A DNA stretch of 64,000 nucleotides from Cyprinodon diabolis (lineage: Eukaryota; Chordata; Actinopteri; Cyprinodontiformes; Cyprinodontidae), in assembly GCA_030533445.1 (NCBI GenBank), contig CM060062.1:14464164-14528163 (forward strand), read 5' to 3'. Positions 55,281-64,000 of this stretch are shown one piece after another. Both the position numbers and the translations under genes were made by a program. The notes beneath the pieces were generated by a model that was not told the DNA's origin, searched no databases, and worked only from the letters and a program-made list of their open reading frames with translations. The stretch's first letter is position 1, and every line of letters begins with the position of its first letter.

Positions 55281-56179
55281 TATTTATGTGAAGCACTGTA
55301 CTTGGTAAACTGTTATGAAAGCTGCACTATCTACATGTTTAATGTCATTCTTGAGGATTATACCAAGCATGGAGCTCAACCTGTATTACATCCCAGTTTA
55401 AATCAAGTTGGACTCCTCTAGGTTTTTCCACTGGAAGTATGTATTTCTACACAGAGAATGTCTCTGTGAGGATTCAGCGTCTGTTTGACATTTGTGGGTT
55501 CTGAGTGAAAGCAGCTCAAGCAACAGTTCACAAGCTAAGCCAGTAAATTTGCCAAATTGGGATCTTAGGAGAGGATGGGAGACACTTATGTTGCTTTAGG
55601 AAAAATAAACCAGGACAGAGAAAGAGTGCAGAAAACCTAACGCAGGCTTGGCTTTTGGCTTCGACCTTCATAGCTACACCCACATTAAATACCCACCAGC
55701 AGTGAGAGTTTACAAGCCTGTTTAAGAAGGAAAGAGAAGGCAAGTTAGAGAGAAACAAATATGTGTGTTAGAGACTGAATCTGACACTTTTCTAAATGAA
55801 ATCAATAAACTTTAATGTGTTTTTCAGAGAAATGTTCAAACACAAAAATGAGAGTGCGCTTAAGGAACATAACTCAAATAACTTTCCTCTAGTATTTTGA
55901 TATAGTCTTAACTTTTCTTCTTTATCTCCATTTGTCCTTTTACAGTGTGCTTAAAAGTCAACATAACCACAGATGACACAATAGCTTTTTTTTTATCATC
56001 TATAACTCCACTTTGAACACTGAAAATCTAATCTTCCTCTTTGAGATTTTCCCCTTGTTTTTTCTATCCAACTAATCCTGATTTCTTAACAGCCTAACCC
56101 CAATTATAAACCCAATTATCACAGGATCATAAATTGAACACTATCATTAAATTTATACTGCTCAACACCACTGCTAATT

Positions 56180-56345
56180 TACTGTTAAAGGTAAATAAAC
56201 ATAACTTAAACATAACTGTTACATAAGTTACAGGTAAGTTATGTGATTGTTGACATATGTTAAGTTTTCTCATAAGTCGTGGTGTCCAGCTTATCAAAAG
56301 CTTATGAGTAACTTGTGCATAACTTATGCGTAACTTATCAAGAAC
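56180..56345. repeat. Cluster of ATAACTTA / TAAGTTAT motifs
   Basis: At least six copies or near-copies of the octamer occur on both strands within 165 bp (for example near 56200, 56221, 56236, 56318, 56330), partly as palindromic pairs. One more lies near 56801. The element type is not recognised. Confidence 0.55.
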
Positions 56346-58589
56346 TCATCTCCAACACACATCAACCAACGTGTGACGTCTTCCAGACGTCCGCTGAACA
56401 TGTTTCTAACTTACAGCTACTGTATGATGGTGTATTGGCAGCGTTTTGCTATAGACAGGGGTTCATAGGAGGAAACCGTCAGTTCTCCTCCAGACAGCAT
56501 CCCCATCATAGGGTGAGGGAGAATGTGAAGCATCCTACCTACGTTCTCACCCACAGCCAACAAACTTCCTAGCAGACATGAAGCTGAATCTGCTGTGACT
56601 GCAAATCTTCTTTCCTTTCCCATTTCTTTTTATTTCTTAATTTTTTTTAGTGTGTGTGGGGGGGGGGGTAAACATCAACTAGGTTAATGCTGCAAATAAG
56701 AATTTTTTTTATGCAGGCCGGGTGCCTCTGGGTGGATTGTTGCCCCCCGTCAGGACACTGGCTTGTGACATTTCATGGGCATTACGCTGCCGTGTGTTAT
56801 ACATAAGTTAAGCTGTCATTGGACAGAAGCTCTAGACTCGTTATGAATACGCTACGGGTATGCCAAAAATTTTAAGATTTAATAGAAAATTCAAAATATT
56901 AGAAGATTCTGGAACGCCAGGCATACCCTGGCTAAATCAGCAAGGTGTGACAGGGCCCTAACTCAGCAGTGGTGAGACTTTTCACGAATTAAACTGGTTT
57001 CTGTTTGAATGAAAAGTGGTGGTGTTTTTGTTTGTTCCTCCCGATATCTCATCATCTTTAACAATGGGAAAATGCGATCTGTACTAATTTTCTTTTTCTT
57101 TTTTGTCCTTATAAGCTATATCTGTTATCATAGAATATAGTTATATCTTAATCACCTACCTGTCTTATATCCTTCATTCCAAGCAGGTAAAGGGAAGAGC
57201 AACAAGTAATAACAGAACAACCAAGCAGGGAACGATGTCCAACTGAACTTAGATACTAAGGCAAGTAAAGAGAATGACAGTGAAAGTCTGTGATGCTCAG
57301 AGGATAATGAGCAGCAGCTGAGGGAGTAAGTGAACAGGAAGGCTGAGTGAAGGTAGCCAATTAGCACAAAGGAGTTCAACTTCAATGCAAGGAAACGCTC
57401 AATCAAAAGGAAGACAAACAATGTGGGGCTTGAAGTAGGAATCCTAAGAGGAGTATTTAAGAGGTTTCTTAACAGGTCTCAGCTCCAAAGCACAGCGTTT
57501 GTTATGTGCAACTTTCCTTATTTAGATGTAATTACTGCACACACCCAGGTAAATTAACCAGACAAAAATGTTTTTAAATTCTAAACCCTAAATGTTTTCT
57601 AATAAGGTATTAACTCTGGAATCATTCAGAATAGTTGTCCAGCTTAAATTATTGCTTCAGCTCCAACACAAAAAGTTCGAACATGTTGGTACCTGAGCTC
57701 CACTTGTAAATAAAAAAATTGTAGTGATCCAAAGAGCCCTCAGCTAAGACACGGAGCTTCCATGACATTCTCATGTTCCCTCCTTCTAAACATTCAATGT
57801 TTCTGTTGAAGACATGCTGCAGGCTGCCCCTCAATCATCACAAGGACCATGTGTGTTTCACACTGTTATGGTCTATTTACATCTCCGTGCCAGTACTCGT
57901 CTCCTGTATTTTCCAGAAGCTTCACTGCAGCTGGAGTAGCCCCATCCTCTTTATGGTTGCAGACTTTGGTTTTATTTTTGTGGCTTAACATTGCAGAAGT
58001 ACAAAGCTTCAGATTGAAAATACTTTCTGTTTTATTGTAATTTTATCTGTTTGAAAAACTCGAAGCAGTGCATCATTGTAATTGGATGTTAATATGAAGC
58101 CCTCAGAGATTTGTTGAAGACCATTAAAAACAAACAGTTTTGTTAACTAAGGAACAGCAGACAGGTAAAGAAATAAATATCTTACAAAGACATTGATAGA
58201 CAGACAGATTCTGTTAATCAATAATGTTAATATGTAGAAAAAACTGCAATATCTGAAAAAAACAACCAATTTGTTGATAAAACAGGCAAAATCTTTAAAA
58301 ACAATTGATGTATTTAATCAAATTCTATGAACTGGTTGGTAAAATTGCTGATATCCATGGATGTTTGTCTTCTTAATTACTATGAAATTACAATAAAATA
58401 AAAAAACATGCTTATATGGAAGGGATATACTTTATGTTATACTTAACATTTCCCATTTTAAGATTAATTTGAAATTTCATTAAATTTTCTTAAAAATTAA
58501 AACTTTGGCTACTTTCCAATCAATCATGTGAGCTGGTCATTTTGTTCCTGTCATGAAGGAGATTGGGGCAATAATAATTAATTATATAC

Positions 58590-58980
58590 AATAACATTCA
58601 GAAGGAGCACAGCAAACATGTAATAAAAGGTCCTCTAGTCTGACGAGACTTAACTCAACTTACAACATGCTGCATGTGGAGAAAAAGAAAAAAATTGCAT
58701 GGCAACAAAATACTTTAGCACTAGACTTTGGTTTGATGTGTATAGAGTTAAATACAGCAATCCTGAAAAACAAAACAATAAATATTCCACCATTGTCTAG
58801 ACCTGATGTTCATAGACACTCTCTGTGTAAATGTCAGTAACATTTTTCAAGATTTATGAGTAGAAATTCAAACTATACTTAAATGCGTAACTTCCCCTCT
58901 TATCCCCCACCATAAAACAATCACATAAAAACCCAAATAAAGCACATTGACAGTTGTGGTGGTAGTGTGATTATATTTGA
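58590..58980 (+). mobile_element. Possible Tc1 relic, strongly decayed
   Basis: ggtcctctagtctgacgaga resembles the Ser-Asp-Glu-Thr block and gtggtggtagtgtgattata the Gly-Gly-Gly-Ser-Ile block of Tc1 genes, in the right order. The sequence between them is not alignable by eye. Confidence 0.4.
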
Positions 58981-60384
58981 AAAGTGACAAAAAGTATGAA
59001 AATCTTTGCGAGGTTCAATAAAGATCTGCTTTATAAGGAGGATGTTTATATGTGTGATATAATTCTCCTAAAAATGATATAGCACTGATATTAAAAACCT
59101 CTATGGAACCAACTTTTAAAGGCCTACTTATGACTTTTTAGTGAACTATTAGATGATAAAAAATTTCCACTAAACCTGGTGTTATTTCAGACTAAATGAA
59201 TCTCCCACAGCTCTTTCTAACCAGCATGTTCAGAAAGCTCTTTGTTCACGGTTGTCCTGTTTGGACACACTACAGTGGGATTCATTGCTTTCTGGTCATG
59301 GTAGTTTTCACTCTCTATGTACATCACTGCGTTTACTCCAAAACTGTAACACACCACTCATCACCAAACCCCTATCTGTCCAAACCACCAGTTTGACCAC
59401 GACAGTATTTTATCATGCAGTGTTTAACAAATCGAGTGCTGAGCAATCATGTGTGCAGATAATACGTTCCTGTCATTCCAGATACCCAGAGCCTGATCTA
59501 CAATTGGCAAAATCTGGGTCAACTGTAGTTCACTGGTTCTCACCTGGTCATGTTTATAATATTAAAGATCAGCTCATGTTTTATATGTGTATCACTCAGC
59601 TATGGAAACTAAATTGTAATTCTACATTTTTTGACATATTTTGATATTATTTCTGCCAGTTTGACACATTACCTGAAATATCCTGTAAATCAGTTTAGTG
59701 AAAACATTGCAAAACCCTCTAGTATTTTATAGAGGTGAAGCTAGAAATCAAAGCTGTGTTTTTAAAATCTGGATTATCGGAGGAATTTAAGATAATAACA
59801 GGATAGCACGATAGCAGATGGTTTATCAACTGGATTATAATTATTTAGAAAACCTTTTAACCAAATCAGTTTAAGTTTATATTAACTCTCAACAAAAACA
59901 TTGAAACTTTATATGGTTTTGCAGACATATTTGTCAAATTTTAGGCTTGTTGAGCAAAAATGCTCTCATCTCAGACATTAGGTGGTGTGGGGTCTTTGTG
60001 CAGTTTGGATGCTATTTTCCTCATGAGTGAATATTTATGTACATGTTTCCTTCCCGTGTGTCTCAGCCTTGTCAAACTGCCCAAGGTGGATGCTACCTAT
60101 ACCCCAAAATCTGCTAAAAATGCAGAAGGGAATAGCATTAAACAGGGGAAATTATGGAAAGTTGATCGGTCCTGTGAATGTTATGAACAGCTTGTAATAA
60201 AAACATTTGCTGTTTGGATTTTTTAAGATGATAACAAGCCTAGAATCCTTTTTAAAATTTTGTCTTTTTAATGCTAAATGTTGAGAAATGACTTTGGCTT
60301 TTCTTCAAACTTGTTAAAGGTCTGTCATCTCCACAATTAATTAAGTTTGTAAATATAACCAGACCTAACATCTTGCCTAACAGC

Positions 60385-60720
60385 AGGGTCAATCCTGGGG
60401 AGATTGCATTGTTCTTTTCGGGAAAATTGCTATTGGTCAGAGTGCATTTTCGGTTAGAGCTGTGCAGAAGTGGAAATCGATTCCTCAGACAATCAGAACA
60501 TCTACCTCCTACAAGGAATTTAAAAAACAACTAAAGATTTGGTTCATAACATCTGTTAACATTCTGCACAGCAGAAACCTTCTCCTAATCCTAATACTTT
60601 TAATTACATATTACATCTTTTATAAAAACTTCAAGTTTTCCGTGAATTTATTTATTGTTTTAACTATATTTGCATTTTTTTTGTTATTGATTGACAATCT
60701 TTTTGTAGTTTAGTTATTTT
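60385..60720 (+). pseudogene. C-terminal end of a LINE (non-LTR) reverse transcriptase ORF
   Basis: The frame reads DCIVLFGKIAIGQSAFSVRA, then VQKWKSIPQTIRTSTSYKEF and KKQLKIW. This is the terminal motif of fish L2/Rex-like ORF2 proteins (Phe-Ser-x-Arg-Ala...Trp-x-x-Leu/Ile-Pro...Phe-Lys-x-x-Leu-Lys). It is cut off upstream by a stop near 60375. Only the extreme 3' end remains, as in typical 5'-truncated LINE insertions. Confidence 0.65.
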
Positions 60721-60940
60721 AACATTGATTAGTTTGTTTTCAGCAAGAGAAATTATGTTTTTTTTCTAAGTACAACAGATGAAAAATTGCCTCTTGGGTA
60801 ATTATGGCGCATATACAGGTTAATTATATGCATCGTCCCTACCAAGATAAATAATTCCAAACAAGAAATGGGATGGAAACGTTTTAGAGCAGTTATGGTG
60901 ATTAGGGCCCAGTTTCTGTTTAGTCAACATGAACACATAG

Positions 60941-61576
60941 TGTCATGTTGGGTACTAGTTTCTAGCCCAAATGCAGAACACAGGAGACAGAGGAAAAAGT
61001 TAACAGTTTATTGAGGAAACCACAGGTCAGGGGTGAGATGCAAGAAACAGATCAGGGCTGGTCACACGGGGTTCACTGTCCAGAGTTTCAGGCTGAGCGT
61101 CAGAGGGAGAGTATCGGTTGGGTCCAGAGACTGAGGATCGGCAGAGGGCTTAGCAGCGGCAGGAACTGACTTCAGACTTGAGGTTATCCAAGCTCTCTCC
61201 CAGAGAGCTGGCGGGCAGGTTCAGGCGATTGGATCTTCTGGTTTGGCTTCTCAGAGCAGGCAGGCAGGGGACTGCTGGAAAGCTTCTCCAAAGCTCCAGG
61301 TTTTCAGTCAGGATCTTCCTAGAAGAGCAGAGAGGACAAAGACTGATCAGGATCTGGTTTGAGGTTTCAGGAGAGTCAGAGAGTCAGGCAGACTGGTAGG
61401 CTCAGGTTTGCTAACCGTAACTGATTCAACACTCTGGCAATGAAGGGAAGTCAAGCCGCTGCTTATAAGCTGGTCTCCTGATGAGATGATCAGCCGCAGG
61501 TGTGCTGGTGGCTTCAGCTCAGGAGACCCGGGGCGCCCTCTGCTGGAGAAAGGTGGCAGATCTCCAGATCCCAACA
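60941..61576 (-). mobile_element. Solo LTR (636 bp) with 5-bp target duplication
   Basis: On the minus strand it begins TGTTGGGATCTGGAGATC and ends CATGACA. CATAG flanks it on both sides (60936-60940 and 61577-61581). A minus-strand AATAAA lies at 61007-61012 and a TATAAG-type TATA box at 61462-61467. It shares ends and internal blocks with the LTR at 26027-26740. The 175- and 73-residue open frames overlapping it are not genes. Confidence 0.87.
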
Positions 61577-61581
61577 CATAG

Positions 61582-63212
61582 AAGCCCAATTTGTTTCTGA
61601 TGGTCAGTGAATGTTCCAATGCTCTATCGCTTGTCCTCTGCTCATTTTTTTTTCTGTGGACAAATAAAATCACACAAAGTTGCTCCCAGGAAGCAAGGAT
61701 TTTTTTTAAAATGCTTTTCTGGAGGACTGAAGATCTGACTCTGTTTACTAAAGTTAGTATAAAGCCTTTAATGGGTGTTAAATTCACCCTGTGCTTCCAC
61801 ATAAGGATTGAGTAAGTATATTCTCTCAGCATCATTTTTTCCCCTTTGCCTTTTTCAGTGATCGCCAGAGGCACAAAAATATGACATTTACCTTTTTTTC
61901 CAGGCAGAACTGCTGATGTATCAAATAATGACCTGAAATGGAAATCTGTTCAGCCCACGTTAACATCACAGCTTGTGTATGCACTTTTTCAGTTGCTGGA
62001 CCACTCGCAACTCTGGGAAACTCGTGCTAATGTTAATAAACCTATTTTACCCACCAGAGACATACGAGGAGCAGTTAATATGTCTATATGTATGGAGCTT
62101 TTATGGGTAAATATTTATGAGTGACCTTAATGTGGTAAAGAGAATCCATAGACCCTGAAAATAGGACAGTGCAAAGGGAGCATGTGTTTGAAATGAGTGT
62201 ATTTTTTTAGGCTAATGATGATGAGTTTTCCAAGGGGCATTGATTAAAGAACTGCACTTGGAGCTGTGGGTAGTCTTGGAGCGCGACATAAGAAGGAACA
62301 GTGCAGGGCCTGTCCTGGACAGCTACTGGGGTTCTTGAACCATGCCAGCCTGTGTGGGATGTAAAACATTCAGTCAGGTTTATCAGCTTTGGAGGCAGAC
62401 CTCTTGATGGCAATATGAATGCAAAAAACACTTTTTTAAGCTTTTAGCAGCACCTGTACTCCCATGTTCTCCCAAAGGATGATTTTTCTTTTTATTAAAA
62501 TACTTTAAAAAATAAGCATTCATTCATTCTAAAGGCCAACTTGAAACAAAGTATGTGCTAGGTCAGATCCTTATGGGTAACTGGTAGGTTAATTAATGTT
62601 AATAGCTTCCTGTTGACATAACATCGAAATTCTCAACAGCTCAAGAGAGTGACTTCCTTTTCTTGCTGGTTGAACTGGTTTTATGGGATTTAATTTCTGA
62701 GTTTGGAACATTAGGCTTTTAGCATTATTAAGCTGAATAAATCTCCATAATTGCATGCAGCGCTTCTGCTCAGCTGCTCAAGATAATGTCAGGTCAAGGC
62801 AATGATGTTCACAATAGTGACCCAAAATGATCTTTTCCTACTCTGCACATTGATAAATTTTATACATTATACGTTGCATCTCTGGGATACATATTAGTGT
62901 GATGGGGGTAATAAAACGTCTAAGAAAAATCGCAGGCACTTGATTTTTAAATGAGAAGAGAAGCAGCCAAAAAAATTTCAAGGATAATTATTGATGAAAC
63001 TGAAAAAAATCTTCTTTGCAGCAAAATATAAATAAATGAAGGATGACTCAAGAGCTATTGAGTCTGTCTCAAAAAGGAGTGTACTGTATATCTTTGTGTG
63101 AAGATTAAAACCGTCATTGTTGAAAGTGTGGTTCCAACATCAGACAAGCACTTAAACAACTCAGAACTTAAAGTGTCTTTAAATTTTCTGGCATTTCGAG
63201 AGAAACAGTTAC
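61582..63212. other. 3' flank, no gene seen
   Basis: No domain-bearing frame or recognised repeat. The frame at 62207-62431 lacks motifs. Confidence 0.5.
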
Positions 63213-63216
63213 TTAA

Positions 63217-63576
63217 AGGTATTGTGGAGGATCTTTGTGAATTTTTGAAAAGACCAGCTCTCTCCACTTAAAAAGAAAATTCACATAGACAACCCTGTAC
63301 CCACTCCTGAGAGGGAACGTCTATTAAACGTGTGCAAGAGCGTGCACCAATTTCTCCTCGTGCATGCTCTGTTTAAAAGTTGCTGCTTGCATCACTCAAA
63401 CAAGCTTACTTTCCAAAAGAAGATTTGCAATTTTTCCACTACTCACCACCGGCAAGAAAAATGGGGACAAGCACGTAGGACAGCCTTAAGTAAACATATC
63501 ACCAGAAGGATTGACAATCAGGAGGACCAATTATTTTGATGATCCACCCAGAAAAAGAACATCCTCCACTGTACCT
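63217..63576. mobile_element. TTAA-flanked MITE, complete copy
   Basis: 360 bp between TTAA (63213-63216) and TTAA (63577-63580). Ends AGGTATTGTGGAGGAT and ATCCTCCACTGTACCT are inverted repeats with two mismatches. TTAA targets are used by piggyBac and Kolobok transposons; the AGG-type end favours Kolobok, which is inference. No coding capacity. A deleted second copy lies at 25136-25319. Confidence 0.75.
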
Positions 63577-63580
63577 TTAA

Positions 63581-64000
63581 AAGACACTAATTCAATGGCT
63601 GGGTTATGTGTCATGGAAACTCTAAGATTTATTTAACTCTTTGGTTTAGAGGAAACCTTTTGAAATTTGCTTCTTGTTGCCTTTTTACTTTATATTTTTA
63701 TTCTGCTCTGACAACTACAGAGACCATTTGACCAATAAAATTTACCTTTAGGTCTAATAAGAGATTGTTTCACAGCACTTCTCTTGGTGAAGTCCTCCGC
63801 CTGAAAGAAAAACTACTTTATTGTTTAAAACTGAATTTTATTGCCAGCTGCCTGAGATGGTTTCTACAGCAGGACTCCCCAACCATAGCTCCACTGGCAA
63901 TTAAATCAAGGTTTTTGGAAACCGATCGTCTTTCATCAAACTTTTAATCATCCCTTTTCCTCTGCAAAACCACTACATATTTTTTATGTTTCTCTGCGCA
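63581..64000. other. 3' flank to window end, no gene seen
   Basis: AT-rich, no recognised feature. Confidence 0.5.

Larger units (their letters stand above)
55290..60380. other. 3' flank, no host gene seen
   Basis: Mostly AT-rich and unassigned. 56160-56345 is crowded with ATAACTTA/TAAGTTAT motifs (listed), and 58590-58980 may be a Tc1 relic (listed). The frame at 59252-59644 lacks any recognisable domain. Confidence 0.5.

Noticed and set aside
59252..59644. 130-residue open frame in the 3' flank
   Set aside because: No recognisable domain, no homologous repeat seen, and codon content like the surrounding AT-rich DNA.
61347..61874. 175-residue minus-strand open frame
   Set aside because: It runs from unique sequence into the solo LTR, and part of its protein recurs at 26586-26786 only because the LTR is repeated.

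Overview
The window looks like a teleost fish nuclear genome. It is AT-rich, and one vertebrate-type gene is split into small exons across more than 40 kb. The introns and flanks hold Tc1/mariner, hAT, Harbinger, tRNA-SINE and solo-LTR repeats of types common in bony fishes. There are no operons, bacterial genes, CRISPR arrays or structural RNA genes.

The only host gene I can support is a class 3 semaphorin on the + strand. Seventeen exons (called exons 2-18) run from 9273 to 50706. All have AG/GT borders, compatible phases and one open frame of 730 residues: most of the Sema propeller, the PSI cysteine knot, an Ig domain and a basic tail ending at a TGA. The signal-peptide exon was not found and probably lies before the window. 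Motif comparison from memory places it nearest Sema3G, with Sema3B-like and Sema3H as alternatives. Two oddities stand out: the usual post-PSI furin motif is reduced, and exon 5 has an unusual Cys-X4-Cys pair.

Layout. 1-9272: upstream flank or intron 1, with two SINE-like tails and a fold-back MITE. 9273-21057: exons 2-8. 21058-39374: an 18.3-kb intron 8 holding a Tc1 relic, a Harbinger relic, a solo LTR inserted into another Tc1 relic, an intact Tc1 with 202-bp perfect inverted repeats, a third Tc1 relic, a frameshifted Tc1, and a hAT element with a perfect 8-bp target duplication. 39375-50706: exons 9-18, with two more Tc1 relic regions in intron 9 and a SINE and a 27-bp perfect inverted repeat in intron 16. 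50707-64000: 3' flank with no host gene seen, holding a SINE nested in a Tc1 relic, a LINE fragment, a second solo LTR and a TTAA-flanked MITE.

The most notable items are the apparently intact Tc1 element at 28312-29923 and the dated nestings of mobile elements. I found no convincing novel multi-gene system.
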